DNA of 39,939 bases. Source: Endosaccharibacter trunci. Lineage in GTDB: Bacteria > Pseudomonadota > Alphaproteobacteria > Acetobacterales > Acetobacteraceae. The stretch is from the NCBI GenBank assembly GCA_024515975.1, contig JAMSKV010000021.1:1-39939 (forward strand), read 5' to 3'. Below, in pieces: positions 1 to 7,462 of this stretch. Within the stretch, counting starts at the first letter, position 1; every line of letters starts with the position of its first letter. Both the position numbers and the translations under genes were made by a program. The notes below the pieces were generated by a model. The model was not told the DNA's origin. It made no database searches and saw only the letters and a list, made by a program, of their open reading frames with translations.

Positions 1-18
1 GTAACGCGGAGAATCGCC

Positions 19-1197
19 ATGCGCACCGTCTATCTCGTCTCCGGGGCCCGCACCGCCGTGGGCGATTTCGGCGGTGCGCTGAAGGATACGCCGCCGGCCG
101 ATCTCGCCGCCCTGGTTGCGACGGAAGCGTTGCGCCGCTCCGGCGCGCCGGCCGATGCCGTGGGCACGGCGGTCTTCGGCCAGGTGGTGCATACCGAGCC
201 GAGCGATCCGTATCTCGCCCGCATCGCCGCCGTGCGGGCGGGGATTCCGGTGGAGACGCCGGCCATGGCGGTGAACCGTCTCTGCGGTTCCGGCTTGCAG
301 GCGATCCTGACCGCGGCACAGTCGATCCTGCTGGGCGATGCCGAGATCGCGCTGGCCGGCGGCGCGGAATCCATGAGCCGGATGCCGTTCATCGCACCCG
401 CCATGCGGTTCGGCGCCCGTCTCGGCAACAGCACGATGCAGGACATGGTGCTGGGCGCGCTCACCGATCCGTTCAAGACGATCCATATGGGTATTACCGC
501 CGAGAACGTCGCGGCGCGCTACGACATCAGCCGCGCGGAACAGGACGACGTGGCGTTCGAAAGCCATCGCCGCGCCTCCTCCGCCATCCGGGAAGGACGG
601 TTCGCCGCGCAGATATTGCCGGTGGAGGTGAAGAAGGGCCGCAAGATCGCGATGTTCGCCGAGGACGAGCATGTGCGTCACGACGCGACGCGCGAGGATT
701 TCGACGGGCTGCGCACGGCGTTCCAGAAGGACGGCACGGTCACGGCCGGCAACGCCTCGGGCCTGAACGACGGCGCAGCGGCGGTGATCCTGGCCAGCGA
801 GGAGGCGGTGCGCACGCACGGGCTAACGCCGATGGCGCGACTGGCGAGCTGGGGCAATGCCGGCGTCGATCCGGATTTCATGGGCATCGGCCCGGTTCCC
901 GCGACGCGCCTCGCTTTGTCGCGCGCCGGCCTGTCGGTCGCCGATCTCGCGGTGATCGAGAGCAACGAGGCGTTCGCCGCCCAGGCCTGCGCGGTCACCA
1001 GGCTGCTGGAGCTCGATCCGGCCCGGGTAAATCCGAACGGGTCTGGAATCTCCATCGGCCACCCGATCGGCGCCACGGGCGCCATCAACACCATCAAGCT
1101 GGCCTACGAGCTGAACCGCACCGGCGGCCGCTACGGGCTGGTGACCATGTGCATCGGTGGCGGCCAGGGCATCGCGGCGGTGTTCGAACGGGTCTGA
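19..1197 (+). CDS. Acetyl-CoA acetyltransferase (thiolase)
   Basis: A 392-residue thiolase-superfamily enzyme, the usual full length for a biosynthetic-type thiolase. The active-site nucleophile is Cys89 in NRLCGSGLQ. The NEAFA motif, the GHPIGATG histidine motif and the C-terminal CIGGGQG cysteine motif are all present, so the enzyme should be catalytically complete. It would condense or cleave acyl-CoA and acetyl-CoA in the cytoplasm. The ATG has a GGAG Shine-Dalgarno about 8 bases upstream. A MaoC-like hydratase gene follows 74 bases downstream on the same strand, so the pair may act together in acyl-CoA (beta-oxidation-like or polyester) metabolism. The sequence cannot separate a PhaA-like from a broader BktB-like specificity. 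Confidence 0.93.
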   Translation: MRTVYLVSGARTAVGDFGGALKDTPPADLAALVATEALRRSGAPADAVGTAVFGQVVHTEPSDPYLARIAAVRAGIPVETPAMAVNRLCGSGLQAILTAAQSILLGDAEIALAGGAESMSRMPFIAPAMRFGARLGNSTMQDMVLGALTDPFKTIHMGITAENVAARYDISRAEQDDVAFESHRRASSAIREGRFAAQILPVEVKKGRKIAMFAEDEHVRHDATREDFDGLRTAFQKDGTVTAGNASGLNDGAAAVILASEEAVRTHGLTPMARLASWGNAGVDPDFMGIGPVPATRLALSRAGLSVADLAVIESNEAFAAQACAVTRLLELDPARVNPNGSGISIGHPIGATGAINTIKLAYELNRTGGRYGLVTMCIGGGQGIAAVFERV

Positions 1198-1271
1198 TCC
1201 GACAGGCCGACGGTGCCGGTGGCCGGCGGCCCGCACGGTCTTTCTTCCGCCGGCATGACGGAGCGCGAGCC

Positions 1272-1769
1272 ATGACAGACGTCTTCGACACGCCGCAGAA
1301 CGATCGCTGGTTCGAGGACTACACGCCCGGCGCGGTATACGAGCTGGGCGAGATCGTCGTGGACGAGGCCGAGCTGGTCTCGTTCGCCGCGCGCTTCGAT
1401 CCGCAGCCGATGCACCTGGATGGCGCCAGCGCCCAGGCGGCCCCGTTCGGCGGGCTGATCGCGTCGGGCTGGCACACGGCGGCGCTCGCCATGCGCCTGG
1501 TGGTGCAGAACTACCTTTCCACCGTCGCCGCCCGCCCGTCGCCGGGTGTGGATGAGCTGCGCTGGCACCGGCCGGTGCGTCCGGGCGATACGCTGCGCGT
1601 GCGTGCGACGGTCACAGCGGCGCGCGCCTCCGCTTCCAAACCGGATCTCGGCATCGTCCACGGACTGGTGGAGGTGCGCAACGGCGCGGACGAGCCGGTG
1701 ATGAGCATGCGGGCGGTGAACCTGTTCACCCGCCGCCCGCACCGCGCCGCTACGGCAGCATCACCATGA
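1272..1769 (+). CDS. MaoC-like (R)-specific acyl-CoA hydratase
   Basis: A 165-residue single hot-dog-fold protein of the MaoC/hydratase-2 family. Its motif FAARFDPQPMHLD carries the Asp and His expected of the catalytic dyad, followed by GGLIASGWHTAAL, the typical second helix. Such enzymes hydrate 2-enoyl-CoA; small stand-alone members can also have other acyl-thioester roles. The frame is open from 1149, inside the thiolase gene, but the start at 1272 gives a family-like N terminus (MTDVFDTPQNDRWFEDY). It lies 74 bases after the thiolase stop. Its last 20 bases overlap the 3' end of the convergent serine hydrolase gene. Confidence 0.85.
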   Translation: MTDVFDTPQNDRWFEDYTPGAVYELGEIVVDEAELVSFAARFDPQPMHLDGASAQAAPFGGLIASGWHTAALAMRLVVQNYLSTVAARPSPGVDELRWHRPVRPGDTLRVRATVTAARASASKPDLGIVHGLVEVRNGADEPVMSMRAVNLFTRRPHRAATAASP

Positions 1770-3132
1770 ACTGCTCGATCCCCCCGGCCGGATAGGCACG
1801 CTCCACCACCTTGACCCGGCGCGTGTCGGTATCGACCATCCAGATCCGCGTGCGCATCCCGCCGCGCAGGCTTTCCTTCTTCAGGCGGAACTCCCGAACC
1901 GCGCCGAGAGCGGACAGGCCGCGCTTCTGGTCGGCCAGCACCGCGGACGTGAGATAGGCATTGGCGTCGGCGGTGAAGAGGGAGCGGTCCACCTCGCCGC
2001 GACGGAACCCGTCGAACACGGCGCGGGCGCGCGCTTCCGCCGCGGTGGGCGGCAGCACGACATAGGCGATCCGGTTCAAGGCGTCCTGCGGGCTGGCCCA
2101 ATCGTTGTTGGTCAGCGCGACGATGGCGATCCGCTCTTTCGGCCAGAGCGCGTTGGCGGCCAGGAAGCCGGAACCGGCGCCGTCATGGCTGATTTCCAGC
2201 CGGCCGTCCGCATCGTCGATGTCCTCGCCCAGACCGTAATGGGTGCTCTTGCCGGTCTTCAGGATCTGCGGCGTGAACAGCGCGTCGTAGGAGGCAGGCT
2301 GGAGCAGGGAACGGTTGATCAGGCTGATATCCCATTTCGCCAGGGTAGACGGGTTCATCGCCAGTTCGCTGGCGGCGAACAGCCAGCCGGCGCCCTCCTT
2401 GGGTGCGGGCCGGACCGGGCCCAGCCCGTAGCGGGTATAGGCGCCGGCATCCTCGGCAGGCAGCGGGGCGGTGTCGTCCTCGGTGACGCGGGTCATGCCC
2501 AGCGGCGTGAAGATGTCCCGCCTCAGGAACGACATCAGCGTCTCGCCGGAAACCTTCTCGACGATGGCGCCGGCGACCACGTAGCCGGTGTTGGAATATT
2601 GCCAGTCCGTGCCGGGCGGGAAGTCGAGCGGCTTGGTGGCCCATTCCTTCAGCAGGGCCGCCAGGGTGATCGGGCGGCTCATCTCGGGCGGCACGAAATC
2701 CTGCGGCCAGTAGTCGCGCAGTCCCGCGGTGTGGCTGAGCAGCTGACGGATGGTGACGGTGTCGCCGCCGGACAGCCCGGGAATATAGCGCGACACCGGG
2801 TCGTCCAGATGCAGCTTGTTCTGCTGCTGCAGCAGCAGGATCGCGGACGCGGTGAAGGCCTTGGACACGCTGTCCACGGCATAGCGCGTGCCGGTGCCGG
2901 CCGGGCGGTCGGGCGAAAGCCGTGCCTCACCATAGGCATGGGCGTAGGCCAGCGCGCCATCCTTCACCACGGCGATGGAGACCGACGGCGCGCCGGTGCT
3001 GGCGAGCCAGGCACGCATCGAGCCGTCGATCGCGTCGCGCTCGGCCGGCGGCAGCTCGGCGGCCACAGCCGGCCCCGCGCCCAGCATCGCCGCCAGCAGC
3101 AGCGCCGCGCTCTTGGATCCCCGTGCCGCCAT
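1750..3132 (-). CDS. Beta-lactamase-family serine hydrolase (class C/esterase type)
   Basis: A 460-residue exported protein. The N terminus carries a cleavable-looking signal peptide (hydrophobic stretch at about 9-24, then AVAAEL). The penicillin-binding fold motifs are visible: S88-V-S-K91 (SxxK nucleophile and base), Y180-S-N (YxN), and H317-D-G in place of KTG. The HxG third box is common in EstB-like esterases and D-aminopeptidase-like members, so beta-lactam hydrolysis should not be assumed. A C-terminal extension of about 100 residues resembles the accessory domain of periplasmic serine hydrolases. It is convergent with, and overlaps by 20 bases, the MaoC-like gene. GGAG lies about 10 bases before the ATG. 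Confidence 0.87.
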   Translation of the reverse strand: MAARGSKSAALLLAAMLGAGPAVAAELPPAERDAIDGSMRAWLASTGAPSVSIAVVKDGALAYAHAYGEARLSPDRPAGTGTRYAVDSVSKAFTASAILLLQQQNKLHLDDPVSRYIPGLSGGDTVTIRQLLSHTAGLRDYWPQDFVPPEMSRPITLAALLKEWATKPLDFPPGTDWQYSNTGYVVAGAIVEKVSGETLMSFLRRDIFTPLGMTRVTEDDTAPLPAEDAGAYTRYGLGPVRPAPKEGAGWLFAASELAMNPSTLAKWDISLINRSLLQPASYDALFTPQILKTGKSTHYGLGEDIDDADGRLEISHDGAGSGFLAANALWPKERIAIVALTNNDWASPQDALNRIAYVVLPPTAAEARARAVFDGFRRGEVDRSLFTADANAYLTSAVLADQKRGLSALGAVREFRLKKESLRGGMRTRIWMVDTDTRRVKVVERAYPAGGIEQFMVMLP

Positions 3133-3271
3133 GATGTTTGAACTCCGTTCCGGTCTCGCCCGATGCGGGCAGACGGGTATAGCCGCCCCGCCCGCCTCCG
3201 GTCAGCCTGGGTGGCGGGAACATTTGCCCAGCCTGCGTCGCTTCAGTCCGGCCCCCACGAACGGAGCCCGC

Positions 3272-4165
3272 ATGACTGCGTCGATTGCCGAGACCGCTGC
3301 CACCGAAGGCGGTCGGAGAAGGGTGCGCCTTGGTCGCCGCGCGCTGGGCGCCTCCCTGCTGGCGCTTGGCGGGTGCTCTCCGGCCGGGGTTCTCAACGCG
3401 CTGTCGGCAAACCGTCTGGCGGAAACCGGCATATCCTACGGGCCGGAGCCGAGACACAGGCTCGACGTCTACCGCCCGGTCGGCTTCGCGCCGTCGCCGG
3501 TGATCGTGTTCCTTTATGGCGGCAGCTGGCAGACCGGCGACCGGGCCATGTATCGCTTCGTGGGCGCCGCCTTTGCCGCGCGCGGCTGGACGGTGGTGAT
3601 CCCCGATTACCGTCTCTACCCGTCCGTGCGCTTTCCGGATTTCCTGCGCGACTGCGCCCTGGCGGTCGCCTGGACCCGGAGCAACACAGCGCGTCTGAAC
3701 GGCGATGGACACCCGCCCTGGATCGTCGGCCACTCGGCCGGGGCCTACAACGCGGCGATGCTGGCGCTGGCGCCGGAATGGCTCGGTTCGGTGGGCTTGC
3801 GGCCGCCGCACGATCTGCGCGGCGCGATCGGCCTGGCCGGACCCTATGATTTCCTGCCGATCGACGACCCGGTATTGCGAGTCCTGTTCGGCGCCGGCCC
3901 GCGCGGGATCGCACCGCCGGACACGCAGCCGATCTCCTTCGCGGACGGGCGCAATCCACCGATGCTGCTTCTGGCCGGAGCCAAGGACGGCACGGTGAAA
4001 CCGGGCAACACGCTGCGCCTGGCGGCGCGCATTCGCGCAAAGGGCGGTCCGGTGCAGGAGCGGATCTATCCCGGCATCGACCATCTGGAGATTATCGGCG
4101 CGCTGGCGCCGGCTTTGCGCTTCCTGGCGCCGAGTTTCGCCGATTGCGTGTCGTTCCTGCGCTAA
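3272..4165 (+). CDS. Alpha/beta hydrolase lipoprotein (carboxylesterase-like)
   Basis: A 297-residue alpha/beta hydrolase. The oxyanion-hole motif is YGGSW (82-86), the nucleophile elbow GHSAG places Ser155, and likely acid and histidine partners are Asp239 (GAKDG) and His271 (GIDHL). This is the BD-FAE/carboxylesterase arrangement related to kynurenine formamidase. The N terminus has twin arginines and a hydrophobic run ending in LGGC, a lipobox with Cys35, so the enzyme is predicted to be membrane-anchored on the periplasmic side. The frame is open from 2975, but the ATG at 3272 is preceded by GGAG and starts just before the lipoprotein signal. It is divergent from the serine hydrolase gene. 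The substrate is unknown. Confidence 0.85.
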   Translation: MTASIAETAATEGGRRRVRLGRRALGASLLALGGCSPAGVLNALSANRLAETGISYGPEPRHRLDVYRPVGFAPSPVIVFLYGGSWQTGDRAMYRFVGAAFAARGWTVVIPDYRLYPSVRFPDFLRDCALAVAWTRSNTARLNGDGHPPWIVGHSAGAYNAAMLALAPEWLGSVGLRPPHDLRGAIGLAGPYDFLPIDDPVLRVLFGAGPRGIAPPDTQPISFADGRNPPMLLLAGAKDGTVKPGNTLRLAARIRAKGGPVQERIYPGIDHLEIIGALAPALRFLAPSFADCVSFLR

Positions 4166-4176
4166 ACCGCGTGACG

Positions 4177-4389
4177 TCAGCGGGCGCAGCGCGTGCCCAC
4201 GCCCTCCGGGCGGCAGGAGAGGCGCGGCATGCCGTTATCCCCGGGCGGGCTGGTGGCGATCACCGCGGGACCACCAGAGGGGCGGCCGGACGGGTCGAGC
4301 TCGTCCGCCGTGGCGCGAGCGTGACCGGCTCCAGGTGGAGCCGACGTGCAACCACAGAGCAGCAGCGCCAGGAGCAGGGCGGATTTCAT
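4177..4389 (-). CDS. Small predicted lipoprotein
   Basis: A 70-residue protein with a very short signal (MKSALLLALLLCGC) ending in a lipobox-like LCGC, followed by a Pro/Gly-rich tail with two cysteines near the C terminus. I do not recognise a family. Its ATG overlaps the stop of the upstream DUF779 gene as ATGA, so translation is probably coupled. That overlap and the clean lipoprotein signal are the main reasons to believe in this gene. It ends 11 bases from the convergent esterase gene. Function unknown. Confidence 0.6.
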   Translation of the reverse strand: MKSALLLALLLCGCTSAPPGAGHARATADELDPSGRPSGGPAVIATSPPGDNGMPRLSCRPEGVGTRCAR

Positions 4390-4766
4390 CGCGTCTCGAG
4401 CAGGCGGGACCGGGTCAGGAATCGCCGCTCGGTGCCGTTATCGAGCGAGAACATGCCGCCGCGCCCGGGCACCACGTCGAGAATGAGCTCGGTATGGCGC
4501 CAGCGCTCGAACTGGTCGGCGCCGATGAACACCGGCATGCCGGCAATCTCGCCGAGTTTGACGTCCCGGTCGCCAATGACGAAATCGCCCGCCGGATAGC
4601 ACATCGGCGAAGACCCGTCGCAGCAGCCGCCGGACTGATGGAACAGAACCGGCCCATGCTGGCCGACGATCTCGGCGAGCAGCGCCAGTGCGGCGGGCGT
4701 GGCGGAAACCTGCTGCAGCGAACCGGTCCCGGGCTGGTTGTGGGGCTGATTCTGGTCGGGTGCCAT
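4386..4766 (-). CDS. DUF779 family protein
   Basis: A 126-residue protein matching the DUF779 family, usually found beside acetaldehyde dehydrogenase genes. The hallmark region HQSGGCCDGSSPMCYP carries a His and three Cys, suggesting metal binding, and is followed by the conserved GADQFERWRHTELILDVVPGRGG segment. The frame extends to 4835, but the ATG at 4766 has a strong GGAG seven to eight bases upstream and gives the family length. No aldehyde dehydrogenase gene lies anywhere in the window; the next gene in the operon is a small lipoprotein, and an SMP-30 lactonase is divergent. The molecular role of DUF779 is not established. Confidence 0.85.
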   Translation of the reverse strand: MAPDQNQPHNQPGTGSLQQVSATPAALALLAEIVGQHGPVLFHQSGGCCDGSSPMCYPAGDFVIGDRDVKLGEIAGMPVFIGADQFERWRHTELILDVVPGRGGMFSLDNGTERRFLTRSRLLETR

Positions 4767-5008
4767 GGCGCGTTTCTCCAGGCGGGCGGCGTACGGGCGA
4801 ATGTGTCGCCGACCGGGTTCGCGTCGTCCCGCCATCCTCGCCGCATCCTAACGCCGCATTCGATGTGGGATCCAGAACGATGCAGGTTTCGTGATCCCGT
4901 CGCCCTTGTCCGCTTCGGTTCTGAGGGCGATCCTGCACGCTCCTCGGACCCATGGATCGTCATGTCGGCACGCACGACTTTCTTCCTGTTCTCGGCAAGG
5001 GCCCGTCG

Positions 5009-5956
5009 ATGACCGCATTCGAGAGCCTCGATCCGCGCTTCGACTCCTATGTGATGTCGCATGCGCCGCCGGAGCGGATCGCCGACGGATGCCGCTGGAC
5101 CGAGGGCCCCGTCTGGTTCGGCGACGCGAACTGTCTCCTGTTCAGCGACATCCCCAACAACCGCATCCTGCGCTGGATCGAAGGCGCCGGAGTGTCCGTG
5201 TTTCGCCAGCCGAGCTCCTACGCCAACGGACATACGCGCGATCGCGAAGGGCGGCTGATCTCCTGCCTGCATGGCGCACGCGCCGTGGTGCGGACCGAAC
5301 TGGACGGGCGCATCACCGTCCTGGCCGACCGGTTCGAGGGGCGCCGGTTCAACTCGCCCAACGACGTCGTGGTGAAATCCGACGGGTCGGTGTGGTTCAC
5401 CGATCCGCATTACGGCATCGCGATGGATTACGAAGGCGAAGGCCGCGCGGAAGAGGAGATGCCCTGCCGCGTCTACCGGATCGGCGCGGATGGCGCGCTG
5501 AGCGTGGCGAGCGACGCGTTTTCCTGCCCGAACGGGCTGTGTTTCTCGCCCGACGAGCGAACGCTCTTCATCGCCGAGACCGGACGGGTCGGCGAGCGCG
5601 GCATCAAACGCGAGATCAGGGCGTTTGCCGTTTCCGATGACGGCAGCACCCTTGACGGCGGCATCCTAGGCGAAGGCCGGCCGTTCTATGCCCCCGCGAC
5701 CGGCCACGCGGACGGATTCCGGTGCGACGAGCACGGCAATGTCTGGACCAGCGCCGGAGACGGCGTGCATTGCGTGGCGCCGGACGGCACGCTGCTCGGC
5801 CGGATCCGGTTTCCGAACACGGTGTCGAACCTGGTCTTCGGCGGCCGGCATCGCAGTCGATTGTTCGTCTGCGCCACCACGGAGGTGTATGCCGTCTACC
5901 TGAACGTCCGCGGGGCCGAGGCGCCGCGGTTTGCGCAAGGAGCCCCGCATGGGTGA
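5009..5956 (+). CDS. SMP-30/gluconolactonase family lactonase
   Basis: A 315-residue six-bladed beta-propeller lactonase. Expected metal-ligand positions are visible: Glu in RWTEGPVWF, Asn in FNSPNDVVV and the Asn/Asp of SCPNGLCFSPDE, together with WFTDPHYG. It should hydrolyse a sugar lactone to the aldonic acid; there is no signal peptide, so the site is probably cytoplasmic. The frame opens at 4952, but the ATG at 5009 (MTAFESLDPRFD) matches the usual start of the family and has AAGG upstream. The downstream PLP-enzyme gene overlaps its end by 8 bases. Specificity (gluconolactone or another aldonolactone) cannot be read from the sequence. Confidence 0.88.
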   Translation: MTAFESLDPRFDSYVMSHAPPERIADGCRWTEGPVWFGDANCLLFSDIPNNRILRWIEGAGVSVFRQPSSYANGHTRDREGRLISCLHGARAVVRTELDGRITVLADRFEGRRFNSPNDVVVKSDGSVWFTDPHYGIAMDYEGEGRAEEEMPCRVYRIGADGALSVASDAFSCPNGLCFSPDERTLFIAETGRVGERGIKREIRAFAVSDDGSTLDGGILGEGRPFYAPATGHADGFRCDEHGNVWTSAGDGVHCVAPDGTLLGRIRFPNTVSNLVFGGRHRSRLFVCATTEVYAVYLNVRGAEAPRFAQGAPHG

Positions 5957-7229
5957 CGAGAGAACGATCGGCGACAGGGTGCTGTCGCCGGAAACGCTGA
6001 TGCTGGGCTACGGCTACGATCCGGCCTTGTCCGAAGGCGCGGTCAAGCCGCCGGTGTTCCTCACCTCCACCTTCGTGTTCGGCTCCGCCGAGGAAGGACG
6101 CGACTTCTTCGACGTCGTGGCCGGCCGCAAGCCGACGCCCAGCGGACGCGCCGGGCTGGTCTATTCACGCTTCAACCATCCGAATGCCGAGATCGTCGAG
6201 GACCGGCTGGCGATTTTCGAGGCCGGGGAAACCGCGCTCGCCTTCTCGTCCGGCATGGCCGCCATCACCACCGCCATCCTGGCCACGGCGCGTCCCGGCG
6301 ACGTGGTTCTGCACAGCCAGCCGCTCTATGGCGGCACCGAGACCCTGCTCGCCCGCACGCTGGGCAATCTGGGCATCCAGGCGCATGGTTTCGCCGATGG
6401 CGGCGATGCCGATGCGATCGAGGCGGCGGCGCGCGAAGCGGCGGGCGCGGGGCGTCTCAGCCTGATCCTGATCGAGACGCCGTCCAATCCGTTGAATACG
6501 CTGGTGGATATCGCCGCGGTGCGCGCGGTGGCGGAGCGGATCGGCGCGGAGACCGGCCTGCGCCCGCTGGTGATCTGCGACAACACCATGCTGAGCCCGG
6601 TGTTTCAGCAGCCTCTGCGACATGGCGCCGATCTCGTGGTGGCTTCGCTCACCAAATATATCGGCGGCCATAGCGACCTGATCGGCGGTGCCGTGATCGG
6701 GTCCAAGATCCTGCTGCAGCCGATCCGGCTCCTGCGCAGTGCCATCGGCACCCAGCTCGACGCGCATTCCTGCTGGATGACCGGGCGTTCGCTGGAAACC
6801 CTGGGCGTGCGCGTGCGCGCGGCTGCCGCGAATGCCGAAGCCGTGGTGCGGGCGATGGACCGGCACCCTGCGGTGACCGCCGTGCACGCGCTGGGGACCG
6901 GGCGCGGAGACGCGACGACGCAGCGGATCTACGACACCCAGTGCACCGGACCGGGCTCGACCTTCGCGATCGAGATCAGTGGCGGGCGCGACGAAGCGTT
7001 CCAGGTGATGAACCGGCTGAAGCTGTTCCGTCTGGCCGTGAGCCTGGGCGGCACGGAATCGCTCGCCTGCCATCCCGCTTCGACCACCCATTCCGGCGTG
7101 CCGCAGGCGGTGCGCGACGCGATCGGGGTGTCGGAAGCGCTGATCCGCCTCAGCATCGGGCTGGAGGATGCGGGCGACCTGATCGCCGATCTGGAACAGG
7201 CGCTTGCGGTTCTGCCCAGAGGGAAATGA
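5949..7229 (+). CDS. Cys/Met metabolism PLP-dependent enzyme (cystathionine gamma-synthase/lyase family)
   Basis: A 426-residue fold-type I PLP enzyme. The Schiff-base lysine is Lys236 in SLTKYIGGHSD. Asp211 (ICDNTM) should hold the pyridine nitrogen, the substrate-loop tyrosine and arginine lie in VYSRFNHPN, and the C-terminal SLGGTESLACHPASTTH segment is typical. The family includes cystathionine gamma-synthase, cystathionine gamma-lyase, methionine gamma-lyase and O-acylhomoserine sulfhydrylase; sequence alone does not decide between them. The ATG at 5949 has AAGGAG six bases upstream; an upstream TTG at 5931 is less likely. The start lies inside the lactonase gene (8-base overlap). A hairpin-rich terminator region follows the stop. 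Confidence 0.9.
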   Translation: MGDERTIGDRVLSPETLMLGYGYDPALSEGAVKPPVFLTSTFVFGSAEEGRDFFDVVAGRKPTPSGRAGLVYSRFNHPNAEIVEDRLAIFEAGETALAFSSGMAAITTAILATARPGDVVLHSQPLYGGTETLLARTLGNLGIQAHGFADGGDADAIEAAAREAAGAGRLSLILIETPSNPLNTLVDIAAVRAVAERIGAETGLRPLVICDNTMLSPVFQQPLRHGADLVVASLTKYIGGHSDLIGGAVIGSKILLQPIRLLRSAIGTQLDAHSCWMTGRSLETLGVRVRAAAANAEAVVRAMDRHPAVTAVHALGTGRGDATTQRIYDTQCTGPGSTFAIEISGGRDEAFQVMNRLKLFRLAVSLGGTESLACHPASTTHSGVPQAVRDAIGVSEALIRLSIGLEDAGDLIADLEQALAVLPRGK

Positions 7230-7238
7230 GGAGAAAAT

Positions 7239-7354
7239 CTTCTTTTTCTGAAGAAAAAGAAGCAAAAAGACTTCTATCCGTTTGGTTGGGAGTCGGCGGC
7301 GAGCGCTGAGCCAAACGGACAGGAGTTCTTTGGTTCTTTCTTTCAAGAAAGAAC
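7239..7354 (+). terminator. Composite 3' hairpin element, copy 1
   Basis: Ten bases after the PLP-enzyme stop there is a perfect 10-bp inverted repeat (7239-7248 with 7253-7262, CTTCTTTTTC/GAAAAAGAAG). Next comes TCCGTTTGG (7277-7285) pairing with CCAAACGGA (7311-7319), then GTTCTTTCTT (7333-7342) pairing with AAGAAAGAAC (7345-7354). The T-rich hairpins suggest transcription termination. The arrangement of a TCCGTT stem followed by a TCTTTCTT stem recurs at 37355-37425 and, reversed, at 22276-22357, always just after a stop codon. Confidence 0.65.
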
Positions 7355-7420
7355 GCTTCTTCCATCTGACGTCGATGCGACAAGGGCGCCGATCGAGCTC
7401 CAGTTTCTGCGCCGCCCGTG

Positions 7421-7444
7421 TCCCGTGCTAGGAGCCGCACGGGA
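7421..7444 (+). promoter_or_regulatory. Leader hairpin upstream of UDP-glucose dehydrogenase gene
   Basis: TCCCGTGC (7421-7428) and GCACGGGA (7437-7444) form a perfect 8-bp stem with an 8-base loop, ending 18 bases before the ATG at 7463. It could be an operator or a 5' leader structure. It has no T-run, so an intrinsic terminator is unlikely. Confidence 0.35.
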
Positions 7445-7462
7445 ACGAGCCGGAGAGTGTGG

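Noticed and set aside
1750-3132. Calling the serine hydrolase an antibiotic-resistance beta-lactamase
   Set aside because: The third active-site box is HDG, not KTG, and there is a long C-terminal extension, which point to an esterase or peptidase-like relative.
4867-4898. GGGATC and GATCCC arms 20 bases apart between the DUF779 and lactonase genes
   Set aside because: Six-base arms with long spacing are expected by chance in this composition; no other promoter feature supports an operator.
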